NCBI RefSeq assembly: GCF_011075055.1
Contig: NW_025401096.1
Coordinates: 186,001 to 250,000, forward strand
From: Mangifera indica
Taxonomy: Eukaryota > Streptophyta > Magnoliopsida > Sapindales > Anacardiaceae
Length of the DNA stretch: 64,000 bases
Direction: 5' to 3'
The notes below the pieces were generated by a model. It was not told the DNA's origin. It worked only from the letters and a program-made list of their open reading frames with translations, and ran no database searches. The position numbers and the translations under genes are program-made. Each line of letters starts with the position of its first letter. Position 1 is the stretch's first letter. Shown here piece by piece: positions 22,863 to 33,251 of the stretch.

Positions 22863-23459
22863 CACAATTCAAATTCAGAAATGGTGTAGTGAGAGAAAAG
22901 AAGAGAGCTCGAGCTTAGAAAAATGTCAAATCCCTGTAGTCAACATTCAGAAAGTATCAGATGGATATCAGATGGATATCAGATGGGACAAAATATGATC
23001 TAAATAATAAAGGATGAATTAAAATACCCCTCGATTCCTTAAGGAGGTTATAATGTGGGATTGAGTCCCAAAAGTGATTTAGAATAGGAAAAGAGATAGT
23101 TTATTTAATTCTTTCCCCTTACTGAGTGTTCTTATCTCTCACTTCTTTTTTCTTTCATGATTGCAGGTACATGTGATGGAGGTAGCTGCAAGGTAGAATC
23201 AGGTTAGCGACGATAGATTTGGGGTAGAGCAAGTTATCTCTAGTTTATGTTACATGCGTACAACCATATGTTATTGTTGACTTTTGGCCTTCTTCAGATG
23301 TTTGTACAGTTGTATATGATTACTCCATGTATTCAGATACTTTTTAGATGAGTTTTCATATATGATATATACATCTTTTGTTCGCTTTCAGATTTTCAGT
23401 TTTCTTAGAATAATTTCTGAATGCTTTTAGTGACGAGTTCATTTTAAAGTTTTTTTTTT

Positions 23460-24232
23460 GGCCAAACAACTATTTCCCACCCAAGGTTTGATGTTTTCTC
23501 AAATATCCCCCCTTTAACAATGGAAATACCAAACACCCACCAATGAACAGTTAAAATTAACGGTGGTAAGGGTAAAATCGTCATTTTCTCTATAATATTA
23601 AAAAATAAACTAAAATATAATATATTTTTGCCCCCCTAAACTTTGAAAACTAAAATTTTTCCCCAGCCTAAGTTTTAAAAAATGACAATTTCACTATAAG
23701 GTTTCATTTTGAAATCTCCAACGACATTGCCGACGACCTCTCCCTCCCAAGACATCCTCTCCTTCCGACGATCTCTTTCCTCCCATTTGAAGGCCCGATC
23801 GGCGTTAGAGACGCCTTGGGAGATGAAGAACTTTGTCGGGGAAAACGAAGTTCTTCGTCTTCCCAGATAAAGACGAAGCCGTCGTCTTCGTCTCCCAAGG
23901 TTTCTTCGACGCCGATCGGGCGTCCAAATGGGAGGAAAGAGATCGCCGGAAGGAGAGAATGCTTCAGGAGGGAGAGGCCGTCGACAATGGAGCTGGAGAT
24001 GTCGTCGAAGATTTTAAAACGAAACCCTAGGGTGAAACTGCCATCTTTTAAAACGTAGGCTGGGGGAAAATTTTAGTTTTTAAAGTTTAGGGGGGCAAAA
24101 AGAGATAAAATTTTCAAGCGTTAGAGTTCTGTTAAATTTAACCGGCCATGGGTGAGTGTTTGATGTTTCCATAGTTAAAGGGGAGATATTTGAGAAAACA
24201 TCAAACCTTGGGTGGGAAATAGTCATTTGGCC
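23460..24232. mobile_element. Foldback element copy E inside solo LTR 1
   Basis: The termini are GGCCAAACAACTATTTCCCA and the inverse ..TGGGAAATAGTCATTTGGCC. It lies between T-runs that fit a 9-bp duplication with one mismatch (TTTTTTTTT / CTTTTTTTT). The two halves are mirror images over nearly the full length: CCGACGATCTCTTTCCTCCC at 23776 pairs with GGGAGGAAAGAGATCGCCGG at 23931. As a result both strands show similar short Ser/Arg-rich frames (SSSSPK.S.TPIG..NGRKEI). The sister LTR at 53887 lacks it, which shows the insertion is secondary. Confidence 0.9.
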
Positions 24233-24639
24233 CTTTTTTTTTTAAATAGATGCTCCAGATATTAATTCGTAACATTCTTTTTTTGGAGGGCAGTACTTAT
24301 GAGGAGGGATGTTATACACAGTTTCTTACTAGTCTAACCTTTTAGCTTGTTCCAGACTTAACAAACTAAACCAATAATTTTTCTTATCCTATAAATCAAT
24401 CTTACTTTTCTGGATCCATATACTCTGTAACATCTACATCCTTTCCTCCATAGTCATAACATCAACCTCTACCATCATCCCATTCTTCTTTACCTAATCC
24501 TCCTTATATTCCTCTCAACTTATCCAATCAGTCTACCCAACAATTTAATAAACCTAAAGTTTATTACACTTAACACATTGCCCAGCTAACTCAAGCTCCT
24601 CGGATCGCCACTCTTGGTACTATTTAGGACTATTCTTAG

Positions 24640-26349
24640 TACATGGACTTGGATGCAATTGATCATATGATCCCTGACATCTTTTAGCTCACTGTGGTAG
24701 CCAACTATAAAGGAAATAATCAACTTTAAGTTGGTAATGGTGAGTCTCTAAGAATTACTCATGTTGGGCATGTTTTAGTACCTAGTCAATTTCATTCCAA
24801 AGCCATTCACATAAAAACTGTGTTATATGTTCCTCATATTACTAAAAACTTATTAAGCATTTCTAAAATTACTAAAGATGACCATGTTATAGTTGCGTTT
24901 TCTGCTGACAAGTGTATTATTAAGGACAAACACACTCAGGCTATACTATTGCAAGGACATATTAAAGATGGGTTTTATCAATTGAGCATCCCAACTCATA
25001 CAGTCTCCTAATTCTACTCTAAAGTCCATTCAACCCTTTTTGCGTAAGCCTATACAAATACATCTAGTCATCAATCTGCTGTGCATCAATCTGCTGGTCT
25101 TAATACTTTTGAAAATTTTGTCTTTGTTTGTGCTAATAATGGTAGTGATTCTGAATCTGCAATGTTAAACTCTGTGCCTACTTCTTAAATGTTAAACTTT
25201 ATGTCTACTTCTAAAATGTTAAATTCTGTGCCTACTTCTGAAATGCTACATTTTACGAGTAAAAATCATATAGTTAATGCTTTGGTTGTCTCCAAAAATA
25301 ATATTGATCCATGTCACATCAAGTTAAGTAATCCAAATAGCAAGACTTTTATGCATGTTCTCAAATCTATAAACACTGGTTTTAATTCTAACCGTTTAAT
25401 GTCATTTTGCCATACCTGTCAATTAGGGAAGTTGAGTTAAACCTCATTTCCACAGTCTATCTCCAAAACTAGTAAACCCCTTAAATTAATTCATTCAGAT
25501 TTATGGTGTCTTTCACCTGTCATCACACCTAAAGAATATAAATATTATGTCCACTTTATAGATGATTTTAGTAGGTTTACATAGGTTTTTCCTCTTAAAA
25601 ACAAATTTGAAACTACGATAATTTTTGAAATGCTTTGCAAATTAGTAGAAAAATAGTTTCAAACAAAAATAAAGTGCTTTCAATCTGATTGGGGAGAAGA
25701 GTATAAAAGTCTAGTACCTCTTCTCAGTAGCTTAGGGATTATATTTATGCATCCATGCCCTTATGCACACTAGTAGAATGGCAAATTAGAGAGAAACCAC
25801 AGGTACATTGTGGAAATAGGTCTCACATGATTAGCATAGACATGTCTTCCTTTACAGTTTTGGTAGCATGCCTTTCAAACTTTAGTCTACCTCATAAATA
25901 GGCTACCATCCTCAGTTCTTGATTTTGATACACTTTTTCAAAAATTATTCAATAAATAGCTTGATTACTCTAAGTTAAGGGTGTTTGGATGCACTGTATA
26001 CCCTTTTCTTAGACTTTACCATACACAAAAGTTTACAAATCATTCCATAAAATGGGTATTTCTTGGCTACAGTTTGTCTCACAAAGGGTACAAATGTATT
26101 GACTCCAATGGAAGAATATACATTGTTCTAGCTTTAAAATTTCTTGAAAATGATTTTCCTTTTGTTAGTGATCCTGCCTTTCTACAGTCTCATTTCTTTT
26201 CTAGAAAATATTCTAGTGTACAACCTAAAATTGTAACTATTCTTGATTCAAGAAGCTGACAAGTTCCTCAATATTTCTTCCAGCTAGCAGCTAATGCTTC
26301 AGTTAATGATTTTATCAGCTCATATTCATCTTGTCCAACTATGGTACCC
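24640..26349 (+). pseudogene. Copia-1 protease and integrase remnants
   Basis: DLDAIDHMIPD stands for the protease DSGATDH motif, followed by VGNGESLRITHVGHVLVP, VLYVPHITKNLLSISK and LLQGHIKDGFYQL. The GAG-pre-integrase motif reads FCHTCQLGK. The integrase core begins LIHSDLWCLSPV and YYVHFIDDFSRFT (D and D/N of the catalytic region), then CFQSDWGEEY, which replaces the usual SDxGxEF. At 25981 VFGCTVYPFLR and IKWVFLGYS represent the integrase C-terminal part. Numerous stops (for example FT-stop-VF) make it non-functional. Confidence 0.85.
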
Positions 26350-26352
26350 TTA

Positions 26353-26834
26353 GGGGGCATTTGGTTGGAGTTTTTTTATATTACTTTGGTAATCTATCTT
26401 TTATTCCCTTATTTGGTTTGTCAGTAATAAAAGATTACAGTAATATTTTATTACCAATGCTGACGTGACAGGTAATATAGGTGGTAATTTGATTACCACC
26501 TTCACCTTAGATATTTAAAGATTACTGAGGTAATATTGAGTTTATTATAATTATCTTATTATTTATTAATTTTTTGAGATAAAAATAAATTTATTTTCAA
26601 TTAATATGACAAATAATATAAAAAATATTTAAAAATAATTATATTCAAGGATATTTAAGTAAAATAATTTACTAGTAATCTTTTATTACCTTTAACCAAA
26701 CACAATAATTATTTATACCTACCAAATTTTATCAAACATAGTAATCATTTATACCCAGTAATCCTCTAAGTAATCTATCTTCAAGGTAATCTTTCTATTT
26801 TAGTAATAAAACATTACCCAAACCAAACGCCCCC
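26353..26834. mobile_element. PIF/Harbinger-like (Tourist-type) MITE 1
   Basis: The element is 482 bp with terminal inverted repeats GGGGGCATTTGGTTGG and ..AACCAAACGCCCCC. It is flanked by a 3-bp TTA duplication (26350-26352 and 26835-26837), as expected for Harbinger/Tourist elements. The AT-rich interior has many GTAATCTTTTATTAC-like inverted words. It shares its interior (GGTAATATA..GGTAATTTGATTA) in reverse orientation with the MITE at 57917. It sits between the integrase and reverse transcriptase parts of Copia-1. Confidence 0.9.
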
Positions 26835-27179
26835 TTAGTGTCAAGTTCAGGTAATTTTCACAGTCTGCATAATTCATCAATTGCATCTAATCCTAATCTT
26901 GCACATAATTTTTCCTTTATATCTAGTCATTTTTCTCCTATCAATAACATAAATACTTCTCTTAATCAAACACTAGCAACACAACGCTCCCTTGATTCAC
27001 CTTCAGTAACCACATCACAGTAATTAGAACCAACAATCTTACCTACAGTTTCCACATCCAACACTTCTAATCAACATCCTATGCTAACTAGCACTAAACC
27101 TAGAACCCTCACACCTCATAATAATGCTAGACTTAACTTCTTTCCCTCAATTCTCTTTGACTAGAACTGCTAACCACTG

Positions 27180-27960
27180 TCACTTAGGCTCTATCAAATT
27201 CTGAGTGGAAAGCTACCATGAAAGTTGAATATGATGCTCTCATATCAAACAATACTTGGACCTTAGTACCACTTACCTTTGACATGCATTTAATGGGTTG
27301 TAAATGGGTGTTCAAGACAAAATACAACTTTGATGGCACAATACAAAGATATAAAGTTAGGCTAGTGGTTAAAGGATTCCAACAAATTGTTGATGTTGAT
27401 TATTTTTAGACATTTAGCCCAGTGGTCAAGGCTACCACAATTAGAATCATCTTAAGCCTGGCTGTGCACTATGGCTAGGATATTCGACAAATAGACATAA
27501 ATAATGTCTTCTTGAATGGAGATTTAAAGGAGCAAGTGTATATGCATCAACATGAAGGCTTCATTTTAGAGAATACTGGGCAAAAGCTGGTATGCAAGTT
27601 TAATAAAGCTTTATATGGATTGAAACAAGCTTCTAGAGCTTGGTTTGAGAAATTGAAATCTGCCTTAATCTCTTAGGGCTTTGCCAGTGAAGTCATGGAT
27701 AACAGCCTATTTTTATTCAGAAAGTTTGGTAAGGTGATGTATGTGTTGGTTTATGTTGTGACATACTCCTCATTGGTAATGATATGGAGCTTGTAAATAA
27801 CCTGGTTTAGTAATTGAACAACAAATTTGCTCTAAAAGTTCTAGGTTTGCCGCACTATTTCTTAGGCTTTGAGGTTACAAGAACCACAGCTGACTTGCAC
27901 CTAAACTAGAGTAAATATGCATAAGATCTACTGTTGAAGGCAAAAATGTTTGAAGCATAA
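27180..27960 (+). pseudogene. Copia-1 reverse transcriptase remnant
   Basis: The frames give NTWTLVPL, GCKWVFKTKYNFDG, RLVVKGFQQ, TFSPVVKATTIR, IRQIDINNVFLNGDLKEQVY and KALYGLKQASRAWF, the standard Copia RT blocks in order. The YVDD catalytic box is broken by a frame change (YV then DILLIGND about 27755-27780), and stops occur at about 27407 and 27675. The 3' part is separated by solo LTR 2. Confidence 0.9.
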
Positions 27961-30132
27961 TGTAACATCCCTCCCTAGAAGTACTACCCATCAAAGGAGA
28001 AATGTTACGAATTAATATTCGGAGCGTCTATTTTTTTTTCTTTTTTAAAAATACTTTAAAATAAACGCATCATTAAAAGTGTTTAGGAAGTATTCCAAGA
28101 AAACTAAAAATCTGGAAGCGAACAAAAAATGTATATACTCATATGAAGACTCATCTGAAAGTATCTGAAAATAGGGAGTAATCATATGTAACTGTACCAT
28201 AATCTCAAAAGTCAAAAGTCCATAAGAACATGCTACTGTATGCATGTAATATAAACCAGAGATAACCTGCTCCAGCTGGATCTACCTACGCTGACCTGAC
28301 CCGACCCTGCCTCGCAGCTACCTCGATCACCTGTACCTGTAGTCAGGAAAGAAAAGGGAGTGAGTGATAAGAACACTCAGTAAGGGGAAAAATTAAGTAA
28401 ACTATCCTTTTTTCCTGTTCTAACTCACTTTTGGGACTCAACCCCACATCCTAACCTCTATAAGAGATTGAAGGGGTAATTTAGTTCACTCTTTACTATT
28501 TGGGTCATACTTTGTCCCATCTGGTGTCTATTTAATACTTTCTGGAAGCTAACTATAGGGATTTGGCACTTTTTTTTTAAGCTCAAGCTCTTTTTCTTTC
28601 ACTACACTATTTCTGACTCTGAATTAAGCTCTACTGCGAGCATGCTCTACTGCGAGCGGACCCTACTGGGGGTCTATGTCCTACTACGGACGTGTTCTAC
28701 TGCGGACGTGCCCTACTGCGGGCGGTGTAGTGTAAAGTGCCCCCTCATAGTTTATAGCATACATACGGGTCTTATATTTTACTAAATTTGCTTCCATTTA
28801 ATTTTATTCATAACTCACCAGACATTACTCTTGGGACGACCCCTAAATCTTGAGTCCCAAATTCTTTTTCTTATTTTTCTTTCTTTTTCTTTCCTTCTTT
28901 TCTTCCCTTTCCTTTCCTTTCTTTCCTTTCTTCTTCCTTTTCTTTCTTTCTTTCTTTCTTTCCTTCTTTCCTTCTTTCTTTCCTGCCCAGAATTGCAAAA
29001 CACTGTTCACAGAACAGTCATTTAACAGGGCAACCTTCTTTTTCATACAATTTAACATCCCAAACGGTTTCTAATTCATACAAGCTATATATCATTGGAA
29101 AGAGGATTCAAAGAGCTTTCCAACGACCTATAATAGCACTCATAATTCAATAGATAAGACAGTCAAAACGTGAGCTAAACTCAGTGATAAAATTACGAAA
29201 TACTGTTCACAGAACAGACATTTAGCAGGGCAGCATACTTTTTATACAATTTAACAGCCCAAATGGTTTCTAATTCATACAAACTATATATCGTTGAAAA
29301 GAGGATTCCAAGATCTTTCCAACAAGCTATAATAGCACTCATAATTCATTCAATCAGGCAGTCAAAACAGCAGATAAATTCAGTGGCAAAAACTGCCTCC
29401 CCTGTTTTTCTTTAGTAAAACAGTCCTTTCGGTTTATACCATCTTTAACAGTCCAAATGATCTCTAATTCATACAAGCTATATATCATTGGAAAGAGGAT
29501 TCAAAGAAATTTCCAACAAGATATAATAGCACTCATAATTCATTCAATAAGGCAGCCAAAACATGGGACGAACTCAGTGGCAAAAACTGTAAATATTCTG
29601 TAACTTTCTGCCATGAACAAAATCACATACATAGACATCCCAAATGGCAAAACAATATTTCTCAACATCAAAATCAACATATATAATATAGATCTAAGGA
29701 ACCAAAACCCTAAAACATGTCACATATCAAGGAGGAAACCCCTTACCTTGCTTTAAGCCAAATCTTTGAAAGTTGGCTTCCTCCTCTTTGTTTTGCTTCC
29801 TTTATCACCAAAATCACTTTAAATCAATACCAAAACACTCTAACATATTCACATAACATGTATATAAACATAGATAAAAGAAGAATGAAGGAGATCTTTG
29901 GTTACCAAAGCTTCCAAGTGCTTCCTTTTCTTTTCTTTTCTTTTCTTATCTTCCAACTCCCTCAAATCCTTCCTTTTTCTTCAAGAAAGCAAAGGAAAAA
30001 ACATGAAAAATGGTGGCTGCTGGAGTTTCTTACGGGAGAAGATGTAAAATGATGGAAAAGTCTTCTCTTTCTCTTTATATCTAAACCTTATCTCTTTCTC
30101 TTTTTCTCTTTTCCCTTTTTGCCCTTTTTTGC

Positions 30133-30167
<35 letters not shown>

Positions 30168-30260
30168 CACACCCCTACATATATATATTTAAAATGAGAA
30201 AAATCTCAAAACGGGGTCAAAAGACATAATTACCCCTGGAATATACCTGAGGGTATTACA
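27961..30260 (-). mobile_element. Solo LTR 2 (2-kb class), inverted, inserted in Copia-1
   Basis: On the plus strand it begins TGTAACATCCCTCCC and ends ..GAGGGTATTACA, the reverse complement of the family. The 5-bp duplication CATAA at 27956-27960 and 30261-30265 is perfect. It carries the GC-rich minisatellite (28630-28740), a CTTT/GAAA tract (28858-28982) and about three tandem copies of a 190-200 bp module (29020-29600). It is 2,300 bp with no internal genes. Open frames inside it are low-complexity artefacts. Confidence 0.92.
29020..29600 (-). repeat. Tandem 195-bp module within solo LTR 2, about three units
   Basis: The GGAAAGAGGATTCAAAG motif recurs at about 29094, 29292 and 29487, each with CAAGCTATATATC before it and an AATAGCACTCATAATTCA block after it. 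The homologous array in solo LTR 3 (54500-55080) also has three units, whereas solo LTR 1 has about one (near 22372). Confidence 0.85.
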
Positions 30261-30329
30261 CATAACCTTGCACAACTCTATTTACAACTGGAACCAAAGT
30301 GCAACTATAATAAACTTAGCCAATTTTTG

Positions 30330-30860
30330 CAAAAACCAACAACTAATCATTGGCAGGCCTGCAAGAGAGTATTTAGATACATAAAGGGCTCTTTGAATTT
30401 TGGTCTAAACTTCACATCAGGCAGTTTACTGTAATTGAACTGCTTTTCTGATACTGGCTGGGCCAGCAGCTTACATGACAAGAGGTCTACTACTGGGTAC
30501 TGTATTTTCCTTTGCTTTAACCTGATTTAATGGAGTTCTAGGAAGCAAAAGGTGGTTGCCTTGTCTTCCACTAAAACAAGAATGTAGGGTACTCTCCCAA
30601 ACTACCACAAAAATAGTCTGGGTAAGTAGTTTATTTGGTGAATTATGATTGACATTCTTTGCTCTTGTGATATGGTGTGACAACCAAAGTGCAAGCTCTT
30701 TAGTATTTAATCTTGTGTACTATTCTAGGATAAAACACATAGAAATTGATGCATACTACATCAGAGAACAAGTTATTAAAAAACAATTGGTAATTTAGTA
30801 TATACCAATTGAGTTTCAAAAAGCTGATGTTCTGCAGCTAGATAGTTCACTACTCTAAGA
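30330..30860 (+). pseudogene. Copia-1 RNase H remnant
   Basis: The frames read KRVFRYIKGSLNFGL, then LAGPAAYMTRGLLLGT-like in shifted frames where SYTGWASSLHDKRSTTGYC is recognisable, then WSSRKQKVVALSSTK (30535-30580), followed by EFQKADVLQ. These match the Copia RNase H region and the C-terminal (S)ADxxTK end. It follows solo LTR 2 directly and continues the interrupted pol gene. Confidence 0.8.
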
Positions 30861-31014
30861 GATGCTCTCACTTTGTGCAGCCTTGAACATTTTTTTAATT
30901 ATATTACAACTGAACACATAATTGAGAAGGTTGAAGGTTGAAAAAGCTAAGTGACATAGTGTTGATTGGTAATAGTCTGAGAAAGTTAGCTGGCTTGGTG
31001 GTTAAATTGATAAC

Positions 31015-31490
31015 TAAGTTGATATTTCAGTTAGCAGGTTTGGTGGTTAAATTGGTAGTTGATTACTAATTTGTTGAATTCATTCAATTGTTCTCAGTTC
31101 TTCAGTTCGTGGTTAAATTGGTAGCTGATCACTAATTTGTTAAATTCATTCAGTTGTTCTCAGTTCTTCAGTTGGTGATTACTTTGCTGTTGTAGTTGGC
31201 AGTGCAGATTGTTAGTTATTTGAAGATTTCAGTTATTTAATGGAAAATTTATAGCTAGAAGAGCAGAATTTAGTTGGAAGTGCAGTTTTTCAGTTGTTTT
31301 ATTTTGCAAGTTTTCAACCATTTGATTTTGCAGATTTCAACTGTTTGATTTTTGGTCAAATTTGTAGTTGGAAAGGCAAACTTCAGTTGGAAGTGCAAAT
31401 TTTTAGTTGTTTGATTTTGCAATTTTCAGCTGTTTGATTTTGGTACAATTTGTAGTTGCAAGTGTAGGTTTTAGTTGGGAGCGCAAAATT
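31015..31490 (+). repeat. Short tandem repeats in the 3' leader of Copia-1
   Basis: A 68-bp unit (GGTTAAATTGGTAGYTGAT..CTCAGTTCTTCAG) is duplicated at about 31043-31170. It is followed by looser units containing TTTGATTTTGCA and GTTGGAAGTGCA up to about 31490. The repeats lie between the end of pol and the right LTR and have no coding signal. Confidence 0.75.
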
Positions 31491-31734
31491 TCTGGTGGTC
31501 TTGTTATTGACCTAAAATAAATACTGTAGTTGGTGTTATGGAAAAATTGATGCAATTGGTGTTATGGAAAAATTGCTTACTATTGCTTGTGTTGGTCTCT
31601 GAAAGACGTTGGCCTTGCCATAGGCTTGATTGATTTAAATGCTTTTGTGATGTATGTGTTAGTCTCTAAAAGATTGAAGTCTTGGGGAATTTTTAGATTA
31701 GCAGAGATTACTAAGAGTTTGGATTAAGAGGGGA

Positions 31735-31986
31735 TGCTAGTACAAATGTAAAATAGAAAGAAGGGCAAAAATGTAATTTGCTCTTAATAACACATGCAAA
31801 GTGATGTACTTAGTTTTGTATATGTAAACTCAATCCACTTGTAACTCGGGTCAATGAAAAAAAAAAAGTAAAAATACATAGAATTTTTCACGGTAGATTT
31901 TCTCCCTTTGCTTTCCTTTCTATATCTTTTATTTTCTTGAATTTTCATCCTAGATTGTTCCTTCGATCCTCTCTAATCACCATTCA
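31735..31986 (+). repeat. Copia-1 right LTR, preceded by a polypurine tract
   Basis: AAGAGGGGA (31726-31734) is the polypurine tract. The LTR begins TGCTAGTACAAATG and ends ..TAATCACCATTCA. It matches the left LTR (shared TAATAACACA..TGATGTACTTAGTTT and CCTTCGATCCTCTCTAATCAC) with visible substitutions and small indels, so the insertion is not recent. Confidence 0.9.
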
Positions 31987-32035
31987 TATATATTTATTTA
32001 TGTACTTAAAATGTATATGCATAGTTTTATTGTTA

Positions 32036-33251
32036 TAATTGACAAGAAGACAAGTGAAAACCTATTTTGAACAATTTTATTTTATTTTGTAAAATATGTA
32101 ATATTTGTTCTCTTTGATTTTTTAATCTTTTTTCATTGAAGAATAATAAAAGATATTAAATTAATATTAAATATAATTATATTTAGTTTTATATTTGTTA
32201 TGTTAGATCAATAAATATAATAATTTACTAGAAATCTGAAAAAAAAGTTATAATATCTTTTAAAAGATTATTTTATTTTCCTTTTTTATGTATAGAATAC
32301 AAGGTGTTCTTGATAATTTTGTAAAAGCCTTTTTTAAAGAGGTTTTATTTGGTATGAGCCAAGTGAAACTTGAACAAGGGTAAACATAAACCCAACTTAA
32401 ATGCAAAATGACTAGCTCAATTTTGAGCCAACTTAAATGATGGACAGAGACATTAGGAAGAAGAAGAGTCACAAGAGAATTAAAAAATCTTTAAAGAAAA
32501 GGAAAGTTGTTGAAGAAAGAAAATTTGTTGAAGCAAAGCTCTGACGTGACAACGCCAATTAGGGATGGCAAGTTGAGCCTAAACATCTTCTTTACCCAAT
32601 ACAAGGAAGAGATATCTAGACATAAGCAAAGGTAGGGATGGAAACGAGAATAAAGACAAAAACAATCCCCATAAATGGGGATAGAATAGAGACAAAGTAG
32701 ATATATCTTGGTCCCAACTTATACCTATTTTTATGATATAATTTATGAAAATATCTATGAGACTTCTAATTATCTTTCATAATGTCATCACAATGATAAA
32801 ACTTAAGCGAAGGGGACGAAAAAGGGGAGAGGATTATTCTATGTGAGTAAGTGACGAGTAGACGTCAATTGAGTCGAGTGGCTCGAAGCTCGACATGAAA
32901 GAGCCTAGCCCAATACTGTAGTGGGATAGGCCCGAACCATGGGTTGTCTGAGCCCGTTATTGTTGACGATTCTAAAAAAAAATAATTTGAAGGGTAGAAG
33001 CCTTCTACCCTTCTATTGTGTGGCAGAATTCTACCATACAATAGAACTACTTCTGTTTGTGCAGAAGCTATTGCATTTAATTTTTTTTCATTATTCTCTC
33101 TTAAATCTCAATATCTGAATCTTTCATTATTCTTAATCTTATTTTCTCTCATAAGCTCTCATTCTAAAACTATCTGAATTCGCAAACGATAATTCTTTAT
33201 GTTTATAATTTTATTTTTATTTCAATTTTAATAATAAAAAATATTTAACAA
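32036..33251. other. Intergenic AT-rich DNA upstream of the hAT remnant
   Basis: There is no supportable gene. TAGGGATGGCAAGTTGAGCC at about 32562 and the stretch 32860-32970 rich in GCTCG/GGCCC words look like the terminal and subterminal parts of a hAT element. They may be the 5' end of the element whose transposase follows, but the right end was not located. Confidence 0.4.

Larger units (their letters stand above)
21675..24316 (+). mobile_element. Solo LTR 1 (2-kb class) inserted in Copia-1
   Basis: The left end is TGTAATACTCTCAAG and the right end is ..GGGATGTTATA (originally TTACA), flanked by a perfect 5-bp duplication CACAG (21670-21674 and 24317-24321). It aligns with the elements at 27961-30260 (inverted) and 53887-56093. 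It contains an AT/ACAT microsatellite (21850-21929), one copy of a module that is tandem in its relatives, a purine tract of GAAA units (22500-22625) and a short minisatellite (22755-22862). There are no internal retroviral genes, so it is a solo LTR. The TGTAA..TTACA ends are common in Gypsy-type elements, but the lineage is not proven. It is interrupted by foldback copy E. Confidence 0.88.
20254..31986 (+). mobile_element. Copia-1: Ty1/copia retrotransposon with three nested insertions
   Basis: The LTRs lie at 20254-20501 and 31735-31986, with a degenerate initiator-Met-type primer site after the left LTR and a purine tract before the right one. The order gag, protease, integrase, reverse transcriptase, RNase H is that of Copia. 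Flanking 5-mers TGTAT and TATAT are compatible with a mutated target duplication. Insertions inside it are a solo LTR (21675-24316, itself carrying foldback copy E), a Harbinger-like MITE (26353-26834) and a second, inverted solo LTR (27961-30260). All frames contain stops and frameshifts. About 6 kb of the 11.7 kb is the element proper. Confidence 0.92.

Noticed and set aside
28815..29074. Lys/Glu/Arg-rich and Phe/Ser/Leu-rich frames
   Set aside because: They are translations of the CTTT/GAAA tract within solo LTR 2. The same applies at 22389-22616.
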